Positions 47,136 through 56,870 of a DNA stretch of 64,000 bases are shown in pieces; the stretch's first letter is position 1, and every line of letters begins with the position of its first letter. Under the pieces are notes generated by a model. It was not told the DNA's origin, ran no database searches, and saw nothing but the letters and a program-made list of their open reading frames with translations. The translations under genes and the position numbers were made by a program. The DNA is from Aurantiochytrium sp. KH105 (taxonomy: Eukaryota; Sar; Bigyra; Thraustochytrida; Thraustochytriidae). The stretch spans positions 9,810 to 73,809 of the forward strand of contig BGKB01000070.1 of NCBI GenBank assembly GCA_003116975.1, in the 5' to 3' direction.

Positions 47136-47588
47136 TCAAAAGGCGAGGTCCTCGTTTGGTGCCGACTTGATAGCCTGGCCGTTCTCGCCAAGTGTGCAAG
47201 CGCCGCCCGTGCACGAGGTTGCGTCGAGCGAGGTGACCAAATTCTCGAATTTACAGCGACCGCCCGAACAGCTCGGAAACTCTGAAGCATCAAAGACACA
47301 GTTCCCGCCCTTGCACGTGGGCCTGAAACATCGCGTCATCTCGCACGCCCCTCCCGCGCACGAGACGGGCTCCTTGCAGTCCTCAAACTTGCATCTGCCT
47401 TCATCGCAAGTCTTTCGCGCGCACGGAGTCTCTGTTAAAGCTCGCGTCACCGTTGGCCGTGCCACAATTCCTTCGGCGCTATGCGTCGTCCACAAGCCCA
47501 TGACCGCCACGATGACGACCATCGCTCTCGCCGCGCCGCCTGACACCATCGTCCGTCGCGCTCGCTCTCCGCCCAACTTGCTGCTCAC
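47136..47588 (-). CDS. Small secreted Cys-rich repeat protein, 150 aa
   Basis: The N-terminus is basic, with a hydrophobic core (about residues 22-36, AMVVIVAVMGLW) and a small-residue cleavage region (THSAEG), which fits a signal peptide. The mature part has five spaced Cys motifs (CDEGRCKFEDC, CAGGACEMTRC, CKGGNCVFD, CSGGRCKFEN, CTGGACTLGE) that look like degenerate copies of a ~22-residue C-x-G-G-x-C repeat. Cysteines are evenly paired, so disulfides in the secretory pathway or cell wall are expected. I do not recognise a named family. No toxin-type catalytic motif is visible. Confidence 0.75.
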   Translation of the reverse strand: MSSKLGGERARRTMVSGGAARAMVVIVAVMGLWTTHSAEGIVARPTVTRALTETPCARKTCDEGRCKFEDCKEPVSCAGGACEMTRCFRPTCKGGNCVFDASEFPSCSGGRCKFENLVTSLDATSCTGGACTLGENGQAIKSAPNEDLAF

Positions 47589-48166
47589 AGAAACCCGTTA
47601 CGTTTCTGGACGACTCGGCCCGTCGGTGACTCGGACTCACGTCACAGTGCCTCTATTTCACTCTCACAGGCTCGACCTTGGACTGGGCTTCTTCTTCTCT
47701 CACTTGCAGACTCGAACAGGGAGTCATCGGTTCTGGCACATTGTCACTGTCTGTCACATTGTCGCTTGAGGCCAAGTGTGGTTGAAGATTGGGTGAAGCA
47801 CGACATGGGTGGAGTCGTTGGTGTGAGTCATCTTTGTCATCCTCAGTAAGCCCCTCCGAGCTTGGTCAGCCATAGCGCGCATTCTTCTCGAATTCTGACG
47901 TTGGCGCTGTGTCACTCGAACCTGGACAAGATCTGCAGTATAAAGCCGTGTACTTCCGCCGTGCATCTACAATTTTGCTCTGGCTTTCACAAGTCGAAAG
48001 ATGACGAAAATGCTACTGAGAGCAAGGTCTAGGTAATTGAACACGGACGGATGCATTAGCGTAAATAAACGCTGCTTAGAACCACGCCGGTGGCCCAGCA
48101 GTGGCGACAAGCAAGAGCAGTTCGTGAAGAGAAAAGGAGTCCTGATGAAGGAAAACTAAAATGTTG
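47589..48166. other. Intergenic spacer
   Basis: About 580 bp between two minus-strand genes. It should hold the promoter of the Cys-rich gene and the 3' UTR of the glycosyltransferase. No open frame with recognisable content and no RNA gene seen. Confidence 0.5.
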
Positions 48167-49346
48167 CTAGGTAAAGTGATAGTAGTCACGGCCTTCTGTG
48201 AGACTAAGTGAGGCCAGATTAGCCTCGAACTCGCCGCCACGATCCATGGCAACACAACAAACAATGGGGACCTTGGCTTGGCTGAAATGAACGACAGGAA
48301 GATGTTTCGTGGGCAAGCCAGGATTAAAGTATCCACGTTTGATCTTTTCCTCATCAATGTCGCAAAAACCACGCACACGCTTTTGAAATTCAGGACTGAG
48401 ATTCTTGAGAAAGTCTCTTCCATCCCGACCTGCATTCCAAATAGTGAACTCTTTCCAATCTCTGAGCACGCTTCGCTCCATTGCCTTAGCCTTGATGCGA
48501 AAAAGCAACTTGCGTGGTGTCTTGCTGCTCACGGAACCGCTCAAGTGCCGGTACTTGAGAAGTGGTTCTTCAATTTTGTACAAGAGCTCGCGCGGGGAAA
48601 ATCCGGCTGCATCGCCCGCTTCGAGATGTTGGTAATAAAAACGTAAATCCTCGGCGAGAGCTCGGCGACCATCATCCTCCGTTTCAATGTACCCACCTGC
48701 GCGTTCGAATGTCTTTCGCGTCATTGCCCACGTCGGCTGAATAAGCGTCACTTCGCGGAATCGCTGCAAATAAAGACCATCTGCGTCCAGCTCGTTACAC
48801 CATCGGGTGTACCTCGCCGTTGCATCTTCAGGTATGCGTGTGAATCGCGATCCTACAATGGCTTCAGGGAGATTTGCAAGGGCTGCGACCTGCTCTGCCA
48901 CGCGAGAGGGTAAGCTCACGTCATCGGCGTCGTGCATGCAAAGTATAGTGCCTGAACTCTGGCGGACGGCATGGTTGCGCGCAGCACCTGCACCCTGCGC
49001 GATTTCTGCAGCAGAAAGAACAAATGAAAACCCTTTGTTGTTCGCCTCCTCAAAACGTTTGCTCCACCTTGCGCATACCGCTGCGGACCCGTCTGAGCAG
49101 CCGTCGAGACGGACGGAGACCTCAATTTCGCCCTCGTATGTCTGGGCGAGGATCCCCTCGAAAGCCTCATCGAGGTAGGCCTCTGCATTGTGAACGGGCA
49201 TAGCCACCGTCACCTTGGGCCGAAGTTGCAATTCGTTTGATGTTGCTTTTTTATCGCGGTTCGAGCTCTCATTGACCTTGTCGCGCTTCGTCTCCATCGC
49301 GCTTTGCTCTTGCTGCTCCTGCTGCTGCTCCTGCTGCTTCTCCTCC

Positions 49347-49378
<32 letters not shown>

Positions 49379-49567
49379 GCCCTCCTCGTCCAGATGCTCG
49401 ACCGTCTGTGGTGCCGGACGAGCGCGCTTCCGTGAGGGTTCGTCTGCCTCTGTTGCGCTGAGGACGTCCGGCGGCGCAGATGCGTCCATCGCGGGCGGTA
49501 GTCTACACGGGTCCGGTCTCCGGTCTCCGGGTTGTTTGGGGTGATGGACGAGATGAGCTTGCTGCAT
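48167..49567 (-). CDS. B3GNTL1: GT2-family glycosyltransferase, B3GNTL1-like
   Basis: 466 residues (440 if the second Met at 49489 is used). The N-terminus is polar with a Gln-rich tract encoded by CTG/CAG repeats (49290-49380). The GT-A domain has VTVAMPVHNAEAYLDEAF, RLDGCSDGS, and the metal-binding HDADDVSLPSR, and a QPTWAMTRKTFERAGGY acceptor-side motif. The C-terminal ~100 residues (FTIWNAGRDGRDFLKNLS, FCDIDEEKIKRGYF, LPVVHFSQAKVP, TEGRDYYHF) match the tail specific to B3GNTL1 (UDP-GlcNAc:betaGal beta-1,3-N-acetylglucosaminyltransferase-like protein 1). No membrane segment is visible, so it may be cytosolic. The donor and acceptor are unproven for this family. Confidence 0.88.
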
Positions 49568-49728
49568 CCGTCATTCGTGTTCAACTCTTGGTTGGCTAGA
49601 GGGATCCTCGCAAGCCGCTGGGGTGTGTGCGCGGGGACTGGGACTCTCTTGTATAGGATAGATACGGTGGTTAGACCGACAGGACTCCAAAGCCCGAGCA
49701 GAAAGACAATCTGCTCCTGAGCAGCACG
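49568..49728. promoter_or_regulatory. Short bidirectional promoter region between B3GNTL1-like and PHAX genes
   Basis: Only 161 bp separate the two divergent start codons, so both transcripts must start within or very near it. No canonical TATA is obvious. Confidence 0.55.
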
Positions 49729-50310
49729 ATGGCAACGTCGGTCGAGGTCTCGGAGGCTGAGCTGGAGGCCGAGCTCCGAAGACTCGAGGCCGAGCTCCGT
49801 GAGCTCGAAAGAAACGAAGAACATAATGCGAGCGATGGCGGAGGTGGTCCTGGCGATGACACGCGGGGCAACAATGCAAAGAAGACGCAGACTCAAGCAG
49901 GCTCGAAACCTCCGGAGGCACTCGTCGCGACCAACGACGAGCCCGCCCGCCAGGGCGAAGTCGCCGACGCTCGCGCTAGCCAAACAATGAGTTGTGAAGA
50001 GATAAATGTGCTCACCGCCAAGCTTTGCCAAGCGCTGCACGAGGTCAACGATCTCTTTGTTGCAGACATTGTGCGAGAAGTTGGCGCTAAAATTGCGCAG
50101 CAGCTTCTTGATAAGACAGAGCGCGTGGTCGCCGCTGGCGGCGTGCCGACTGCAGACGGTAAGAGGAAGCGGAGTCCTGGGGGAACCTATTTTTACTTTG
50201 CTCGAGAGGCGATCGGTCCGAAGCGCTTCGCACGTATGCGTACGCTTGACAGCAAACGTAGGAAACAGCAAGAACGCGGACGGCGAAACAACAGGCAGTA
50301 TCGCAGATGA
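49729..50310 (+). CDS. PHAX: PHAX-type RNA export adapter (RNA_GG_bind domain)
   Basis: 193 residues. The N-terminus is a short coiled coil (SEAELEAELRRLEAELRELE) followed by a disordered linker. Residues about 95-170 match the PHAX RNA-binding domain: IVREVGAKIAQQLLDKT, VVAAGGVPTADGKRKRSPGG and TYFYFAREA, including the hallmark basic-SPGG turn. The C-terminus is Arg/Lys/Gln-rich. PHAX bridges capped snRNA to the nuclear cap-binding complex and CRM1 for export. This protein is about half the size of animal PHAX, so the export-signal and cap-complex contacts may be reduced. Confidence 0.85.
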   Translation: MATSVEVSEAELEAELRRLEAELRELERNEEHNASDGGGGPGDDTRGNNAKKTQTQAGSKPPEALVATNDEPARQGEVADARASQTMSCEEINVLTAKLCQALHEVNDLFVADIVREVGAKIAQQLLDKTERVVAAGGVPTADGKRKRSPGGTYFYFAREAIGPKRFARMRTLDSKRRKQQERGRRNNRQYRR

Positions 50311-50519
50311 ACAAATGAAAACCTCGTGTGCCTCTCTCCCTCTCTCTCTCACCCTCTCTCTGGCGCTGCAATTGACAAACAGAAACACTCCAAATAAGAT
50401 ACTATACCTCAAACTGAACAAGGCAAACGAATGCGCGCCCCGATCAAGAATTTTGATTCAAACTTCCACTCCAGGCTAGATAGAAACAAAAACACAAACA
50501 AACAAAAAAGGTCATTCAT

Positions 50520-53453
50520 TTACTGGAGTTCCGATGCCGCACAGTGCCGCAGACTGAGCCAGACGAATTTGCTGGACAGCGTAGACTCTGACGTGGTGCG
50601 ACTAAAGTCAATATCGACGTCGTCGTCCATGGCCACATTAGGCATGCGCAATGCCGACGCCTCAGGAAGGGGATCTGTGCGCCATTGCGGCGTGTACAAA
50701 AGATCCAGGTAAGCCTCTGGCAAATGCGGACAAAGAACTTTGTCGTTGCCATAGAGCGAGTGCGGACAAGGCTTTGTGGGCAAGACAAAGTCGAGTGGCA
50801 CGGGCTTGTTCTTTGGGCCAGAAACGCATTTGCGTGCCGCACGCGAAGTGACGCGAGGGTAGATGCGCAGCTTGGCCGCTTCGGGCTCGTTCATATTGAC
50901 GACCTCGTAGTACACGATGGTGTGCTTTGACGAGATCTTGGACAGTGATTTGCACGAGTAGCGGCTGGCCGAAAGCGAAGTCGAGGAAGATGCGGAGGCC
51001 AAAAGCGAACTTGCACCCGGTGCCGCCAGCCCCTCATTCTGAGAGGCCAAAGCAGCAAGGTCAGCTTCGGGGATTCCTTCGACAGCCCTGCCTGCATCAT
51101 CGCCACTTGCCCCGCTCGATGACGATTTGCGCTTTGACTTGGACGTGCGAATCTCGCACCCTCGAATAGAATACGGTCGATAGAAGAAACCCTTGTTGAA
51201 CTTGTCAAGCAGTGAACGGATCGAGCGCGCACTCTTATGCGCCACGCTCACCGACGGCGAGGTCAGCCATGGAGGCATGACGCCGTTGAAACGGTACATG
51301 CCCAGTGCGAGACCCTCGTCAAGCCACCAATCCGAAAAGGAGAGCGCCATAAAGTGCGTTGTCACCGCGCGCATCATCTTGAGGATTTCGTCATGGGCAT
51401 CGCAGCATCGAGATACCTTGAAGCCAGTGGTTGAGGTGAGGAAGCTTGGCGCAACGCTCAGTTGTGGCGCAAGCACTCCTGGGTCCTGGCACTCAAGATT
51501 CTTCGGGCACTCGTAGCGGTTGGGGCGCGCCGGCGCGTCTGTGAGCGTGATAGGGACCACGGCGGGCGGCGAGAGCACGAGACCATCCTCGTAACGCGGG
51601 AAGATTTCGTGGAGCTCTCGCGCGGCTTCCTTGAGATTCACAACGCGATCGCAGTAGCGTCCCGTGGTTTTGGCCGACCGCCATTCGCAGGCGAGTTGCG
51701 TCTCGCACTTGGTCTTGGAGCGCAAAATCGAGCATTTCGTGCCCAGTTCCTCTGGATTGTCGAGATAGTAGCGGTCGACGCAATACTTGCCCTTGGTCAG
51801 CGTTTTGGCTGTCCAGATGCAATGCTTGAGCGTGTCGCAGGTCGGGCGCACCTTTGTCGAGGAACACGGCAAGAACTCCATCTCGGTCAAGCATTGGCCT
51901 TCCTTCCAGTAGCAGTGAGTGTTGCCTGCACAAGCTCCCTCTTCCGCGTACGTTTTGCATTGCGTGAGCAAATGCGTTGTGTTGCCAATGCGCACGCGCG
52001 TCAAGTGAGGGGCAATGGACTCTTCAGCGTCATCCGCGGCGTCCGCGTAGCTGGACGCAACGGCAGAAGCGGCGTCGCCATCAGAGCTACTGTCGAGTGC
52101 ATCCACGGCCGAGCTGCCATCACCAGATATTGACACACAGTAGCGACCCTTGGTCTTGCGGGAAGATGCCCATCTACAGTTGGGAATTTTGCCGCAAGTC
52201 GAACGAACCTTGGTCATGTTGCACGTCATCGCCCAAGGTTCGGTGCGGCAAGCCTTCACCTCAGTGTTCCAGAAACAGCGGTCAATCTGATCACAGCCAT
52301 CCTGCGTGGGCACTTTGTAGCAAGGGGTGGTGTTGGGGTCAATCAAGTCAACAATGGCGTCTGCGACTTCCTCTTCCTCCTCCTTTTTCATGTTTTCGAC
52401 ACAGTACCGTCCGCGCGACCTCGAGTGCGATGCCCACGTGCACCTGGGGAGCTTTGCGCACGTCGACTTGACCTTGGTCATGGAGCACTCCATGGCCCAG
52501 AGTTCGGTGCGACAGCTGCGCGTATCGGTGCCCCAGTAGCAATGTGGAATCTCGCCGCACCGCGCCTTGGAGCTCACATCCTTGCAGAGGATGTCTGCTG
52601 GTTTTAGCAAGGTGAGGTCCACGGGAATGACGTCACGTGCACTGCCCAGCTCCACGCCGTTTTCGTTCTTGGCAGGGGCCTCGGTGAGGGCCTCGTCGTT
52701 GACGGCGAACCCGGACCAAGCATCGTTGTCACTGTCGCTCTCATCTAGCAGCTCGGATCTCTCGTCGAGGATATCGTTTGGCAGCACGTGGCCCGTAAGC
52801 GAGAAGACGTCTTCACTCTCTGTTTCCTCGGCTTGGTCCTCTTCCTTTTCTTGCTCTGCGTCATCCGCGCTGCTGTCGTCATCAATGTTGTTGTCGTCAA
52901 CGTTGTCGCTGCTTACTTCCTTCTCCTCGACATTTTCATTGCTGTCTGCAGAGACAACCTCGTCGTTTGCCGTCTCACCTTCGCCTTGGTCCTGATCCAT
53001 GTCCTGGACATCAGCCTTCTCTGGGGCGACCACGGATGACTTTGTCTCGCTTGCTTCGGCCTCCTCGTCAAAGGTGAGATCCAGTTCTAGGGCCTCGTAT
53101 TCGTCCTTTTCCTTGACTGGCGCAGGCGTCTCAGCCTGGCGCACTTGGTCGATGGCGTCGTAGGCGTCTTGGCGTCGACTGTCGCTGCTGTGAGCTTTTG
53201 GGCTTATCGCAGAGTGGGCTGCCGAGGCGGCATGTTTTGGCAGGTCTGTGGCGACGGCGTCTCCCAGGGAGACGAGCACGTAGCGCACGCCATCCTGGCC
53301 CTCTGCCGGGAGACCAAAGGACCCGAGCATCGACTTCATCATCACGTGGTACACGCCAAGGACCGCGAGGAGCGCGGCGGCTAGTTTGGCCTTGTGCCAC
53401 GCCGAGGTCTGGGCGCCCTGGGCCCTGGGGCTGGTCGGCGGCATGCTCGGCAT
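50520..53453 (-). CDS. LicD/fukutin-like type II membrane protein with Cys-rich modules
   Basis: 977 residues. A type II signal anchor lies at about residues 22-44 (AKLAAALLAVLGVYHVMM). A long acidic stem follows (about 120-270). Then come three full and one half ~65-residue Cys modules (nt 52600-51640), each with the pattern CSMTKVKSTC...LPRCTWA...GRYC. The C-terminal part (about 51450-50560) resembles LicD/fukutin/FKRP phosphotransferases: ILKMMRAVTTHFMAL, SDWWLDEGLALGMYRFNG, then LDFVLPTKPCPHSLYG and LPEAYLDLLYTPQW. The metal-binding Asp triad expected after the GMYRFNG turn is replaced by PPWLTSPSV; an acidic AMDDDVDIDFS lies near the C-terminus instead. A Golgi-lumen role in glycan phosphate or polyol-phosphate transfer is inference, and activity is doubtful. 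Confidence 0.82.
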   Translation of the reverse strand: MPSMPPTSPRAQGAQTSAWHKAKLAAALLAVLGVYHVMMKSMLGSFGLPAEGQDGVRYVLVSLGDAVATDLPKHAASAAHSAISPKAHSSDSRRQDAYDAIDQVRQAETPAPVKEKDEYEALELDLTFDEEAEASETKSSVVAPEKADVQDMDQDQGEGETANDEVVSADSNENVEEKEVSSDNVDDNNIDDDSSADDAEQEKEEDQAEETESEDVFSLTGHVLPNDILDERSELLDESDSDNDAWSGFAVNDEALTEAPAKNENGVELGSARDVIPVDLTLLKPADILCKDVSSKARCGEIPHCYWGTDTRSCRTELWAMECSMTKVKSTCAKLPRCTWASHSRSRGRYCVENMKKEEEEEVADAIVDLIDPNTTPCYKVPTQDGCDQIDRCFWNTEVKACRTEPWAMTCNMTKVRSTCGKIPNCRWASSRKTKGRYCVSISGDGSSAVDALDSSSDGDAASAVASSYADAADDAEESIAPHLTRVRIGNTTHLLTQCKTYAEEGACAGNTHCYWKEGQCLTEMEFLPCSSTKVRPTCDTLKHCIWTAKTLTKGKYCVDRYYLDNPEELGTKCSILRSKTKCETQLACEWRSAKTTGRYCDRVVNLKEAARELHEIFPRYEDGLVLSPPAVVPITLTDAPARPNRYECPKNLECQDPGVLAPQLSVAPSFLTSTTGFKVSRCCDAHDEILKMMRAVTTHFMALSFSDWWLDEGLALGMYRFNGVMPPWLTSPSVSVAHKSARSIRSLLDKFNKGFFYRPYSIRGCEIRTSKSKRKSSSSGASGDDAGRAVEGIPEADLAALASQNEGLAAPGASSLLASASSSTSLSASRYSCKSLSKISSKHTIVYYEVVNMNEPEAAKLRIYPRVTSRAARKCVSGPKNKPVPLDFVLPTKPCPHSLYGNDKVLCPHLPEAYLDLLYTPQWRTDPLPEASALRMPNVAMDDDVDIDFSRTTSESTLSSKFVWLSLRHCAASELQ

Positions 53454-54042
53454 CGGCTCGCAGGATCTCCTACGCCTTTTCGCGGTCGGGTGAGGAAGCC
53501 TTTCCCAAGCGCCGCCTACGCGGGCTCAAGCCCCGGTGCTCCCTTTCCCCGCGCCTTCGGGGTCTGCTCGCCCCGCCGCGAGGCCGCCGTCAGTCACGGT
53601 CTTCGCGCCGAGTAAGTCGCAAGATGGAGCCGCCGTGCGCTCGATGCCTGCGATGGCGGTCTCGCGATGCCTCGCGATGCCCTGCGCTCGATGCGATGCC
53701 CTGCGACGCCTTGCGGCGCGGCGTTCCGCCTGCCTTGCGACGCCCGCGACGCCGCTGCCCGCGCCTCCTCCCTCTGCGCAAGCGAGCGCCGTGCTCGCGG
53801 GCGGGGTTGGCGGTCTGCGCGGCCCGTGTCTGTTTGGGGCCGCGTGCGTGACGCCGGCCCGTGCCCCTTCCTTCCCTGCGATCGATCGCTGGGCGGCAGA
53901 ACCAGAGAAAGCAGGGCCAGCTAACAGCGGAAACCCGCGCGGAAACAGGGACGAACAGCGGCGCAAGTGGGGTAAAGGGGAAGACCGAGGCCACAGTGAG
54001 GAGATCGAGAGCGTGGCGCCCTTAGAGAGAGATGGAGAGCGA

Positions 54043-54070
54043 GCTGCTGCTGCTGCTGCTGCTGCTGCTG
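54043..54070 (+). repeat. (GCT)n trinucleotide repeat, about 9 copies
   Basis: A perfect GCT/CTG run in the intergenic region. Confidence 0.9.
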
Positions 54071-54557
54071 CGGCCGGCGACCACGGACGCCGAGGGCGAG
54101 GCCGAAGCCCCAGGTGCGCGGGGCGACCAGGCGGCAGGCGGCGAGAGACGCGGGCTCCGCTCGGCCGCGGCCCGTGGACTCGGCCTGGGCGAGGGACACT
54201 GTAGGTTAGTTACGACAGAGGCTAATTGGACACGTGGGAGGCGAGATATCGTCGAAGTTGACAGGCCTCGCAAGTCCAAGTGCAAGGTGGCGAGGCTGGC
54301 GGGGCCGCGCGCGGCGGGACCGAGACGAGACGCCTCGTCGAGGCCATACCTCAGCCGCCCGCGAGGCAGACGTGGACGAACTCGAAACACGAAGGGAGAA
54401 CTCCAAGAATTCCAGGCCTAAGAGGAGTCGACCTGGCTGGGGCAGGTCGTTGACACTGTGTGGCGCCCAAGTTGGCCGAGGCCGCTCTTACGCGACCGAG
54501 AGCTATAAGAGGCTGCTGGCCGCACCGGCTGCACGCACGCAAATGAATGCTGCCAGC

Positions 54558-54582
54558 GGAGTGGAGTGGAGTGGAGTGGAGT
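54558..54582 (+). repeat. (GGAGT)5 pentanucleotide repeat
   Basis: Five perfect GGAGT units about 490 bp upstream of the proteasome alpha-7 start codon. Confidence 0.95.
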
Positions 54583-55074
54583 AGACGGCGCGGCGAACCG
54601 TCGGCCGGCCGGGCCTGCGAATCTGTACCGTTCGCGCGACCTGGGGAATCGACGGGACCTGGAACCCGCCACGACTGACTGTGACCACGGCAATATTTTT
54701 GCACCCACCTTGGTCGCAATTTAAGTTGGGGATATCCTGGATTATGGGATGATGAAAGATGGAGGAAGAAATGGAAGAATTAAGAGGCCCAAACGAGGCG
54801 GATATAGACCACTTCACAGCGAATCCCATCGAAGACGCTCGCGCGCTGCGAGCGCGACAGTTCCGCTTGCCCGAGGCCCTGCGCGCGAAGGATCGCACGC
54901 GCAGCCCGGCATCGTCGTGGAGGAAAGCCGCCCGGCGAAGCTTTCTTGCGCCCGCAAAGTACCTGGCGCCGCGCGTTTATACCCCCGCGCAAAGCGTTGC
55001 GAGAGGAGCAGACGGAGGCGCCAACCGCCTAAGATCAGCAAGTCCGAAGCGCGGCTTCGGCCACTTCAGAGACC

Positions 55075-56134
55075 ATGAGCTCAACGGGAGCGGGCGTACG
55101 TTGATGAGGCGAGAGGGTGAGGACGGGGCGTCGCCGCTGCCATGAGTGCTGACGTTTTTAAATATTGACGTGACGGATGTGAACCCTTGCAAACGACAGT
55201 ACGATCTTGGCTGCAACATTTACTCGCCAGATGGCCGTGTGTTCCAGATCGAGTACGCCGCCAAGGCGGTGGAGAATAGCGGGTAAGTCGTTTCGATGGG
55301 AACTGGTGCTTGAACCGCGCTCGGGGGCTCCGTCCGCAAATGGAGGCCTGCTGGGCAACTTTCTTTCCTCTTCACTCCCCCCACGTCACGCATCATCATA
55401 CAACCTATCCTACCGCCACGTGACCTCAGACACTGACTATCAGCGCTCTTCACTCAATCCACAGTGCCTTGATCGGGCTCAAGTGCAAGGATGGTGTCAT
55501 TATTGGCGCCGAGAAGCTCATGCCTTCGCGACTGCTCATGGAATCCAGCGGCCGAAGGGTTCACCCCGTGGGCATGCACGCCGGCATTGCCTTTACCGGT
55601 TACGCCGCGGACGGACGGCCCGTAGTCAACGCTGCGCGCCAGGAAGTAGAAAACTACCACGATTACTACGGTGTGGACATGCCACCGCACACCCTCGCAG
55701 AGCGTCTCGGACACTATTTCCACGCTTACACTACGTATGGCGGGTACCGGCCCTTTGGCCTCACCACCATGGTGACCTCCTTCGACGAGGTCACGCAAGA
55801 GCCCTTTCTCCACATGATCGACCCCTCTGGCACGCAGTTTCGTTTCCATGGTGCCGCCGCGGGCAAATCCAAGCAGGCCGCCAAGACAGAGATCGAAAAG
55901 CTCAACCTCAAGGCGCTCACGTGCGCCGAGGCACTCAAGCGCATCTCTCTCATCATCCACACCATCCGCGAGGAGGAAAAGGACAAGCCTTTTGTCTTGG
56001 AAGCCGGTTGGATCACCGCCGATACCGACTGGAAGTTCCAGCTTGTCCCCAAGAACCTCCGCGACGAGGCCTTTGAGTGGGGCAAGGCTGAGTTCGATAA
56101 GATGGACGACGACGATGATGACGATGAGGACTAA
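55075..56134 (+). CDS. PSMA3: 20S proteasome subunit alpha-7 (PSMA3 type), three exons
   Basis: Exons 55075-55095, 55200-55282 and 55465-56134 give 257 residues, close to the usual 255. Exon 1 encodes only MSSTGAG. Exon 2 gives [20 protein letters not shown], the alpha-subunit signature. Exon 3 continues [18 protein letters not shown]. The sequence [32 protein letters not shown] and [10 protein letters not shown], and the acidic tail of Asp/Glu, identify alpha-7. It is a structural ring subunit that gates the 20S core and has no catalytic Thr, as expected for an alpha subunit. Confidence 0.95.
55096..55199 (+). other. Intron 1 of the proteasome alpha-7 gene (104 nt)
   Basis: Donor GTACGT after GGC, acceptor ACGACAG before TACGAT. 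A GCTGAC branch-like motif lies near 55147. It is phase 0, and removing it joins GAG to YDLG as in the family. Confidence 0.9.
55283..55464 (+). other. Intron 2 of the proteasome alpha-7 gene (182 nt)
   Basis: Donor GTAAGTCG, acceptor CAATCCACAG. An ACTGAC branch-like motif lies near 55431-55437. It is phase 2, splitting a Gly codon, and removing it gives [15 protein letters not shown] in register with the family. Confidence 0.9.
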
Positions 56135-56870
56135 TTGTAAGTGCGGAATCCCAGGACTCACTGCCTGTGTGCTCCTTTTTTCTCGCACGCATTTAACTTT
56201 CTCCTTTTACCCCGCTCCTTTGCCTTTTCCACTTTCTAAACAAACCAAGTATACCATCCAGTTTGATCTTGCTTGCTTGTTTTCCCGTCTCTCTTGTCGT
56301 ACGCAATGCATGACCCATGCAAGTGACAACGGCAGTGACAGTGACAGTACAAAAATCACATCTTCAACTTGCTTGCGCAAGAACAGGGACGTGACAAAAT
56401 TTGTCGTGATTTTCATCAATGATTGCGAAAATTGGGTCGAGGCAGTCAGAGTGAGAAAACCAGACCTTGGGCGCGCAGAGCGCGCGCGGAGACGCCGAGC
56501 CCGCGTCGAGCGACGTTGCCTGTAACGACGCAGCTCTTGCCCTTTTCGCGCGCGCGCGCTTTCGCGGCGGCGCATGGAGCGACGATAGTCTGAAGCAAGA
56601 CGTTAGAAACAACTTGAAGTCTGACGCGGAGGGACTCGCTCAACAGGCGGGCGCCAACGCGCGCAAGTGATAACACGAGTGGCTGGCTGGTTGGACAAAA
56701 GTGCTGCCTTTGTAGCAGCAATCACGAGCGAGCTCTCCAAAGGAAAGACATCGAGGAAGTAGGAAGCAGAGAAACTGGCGTTCAGACGCAAGGGCTCGCG
56801 CTCCGTGCCGTCGACGCCAGAAGGCTCGACGGCACGGACCCCTGCGCTCCCTTTTACAAATTTTACACAA
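56135..56870. other. 3' UTR of alpha-7 and leader of the O-fucosyltransferase-like gene
   Basis: AT-richer at first, then G/C-rich from about 56460. No conserved coding segment. A TTTACAAATTTTACACAAG tract ending at 56871 resembles a splice acceptor. An undetected 5' exon of the next gene may lie in this region. Confidence 0.4.

Larger units (their letters stand above)
53454..55074. other. Divergent intergenic region without a supported gene
   Basis: 1.6 kb of G/C-rich DNA between the LicD-like gene (-) and proteasome alpha-7 (+). Several long frames overlap here in different phases with Arg/Ala-rich, unconserved translations; I consider them composition artefacts. It holds a (GCT)n run and a (GGAGT)5 array. 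A TATA-like TTTATA near 54976 is about 100 bp before the proteasome start. Confidence 0.55.

Noticed and set aside
49210-50421. 403-codon minus-strand frame spanning PHAX and the glycosyltransferase start
   Set aside because: It covers two divergent, well supported genes in antisense or shifted frames.
53536-55145. Several 100-220 codon frames upstream of proteasome alpha-7
   Set aside because: Mutually overlapping, Arg/Ala-rich and without recognisable motifs; best explained by G/C-rich composition.
55469-56134. Proteasome alpha-7 as a single-exon gene starting at TTG 55469
   Set aside because: It lacks the alpha-subunit N-terminus; two upstream exons with good splice sites restore the full family length.
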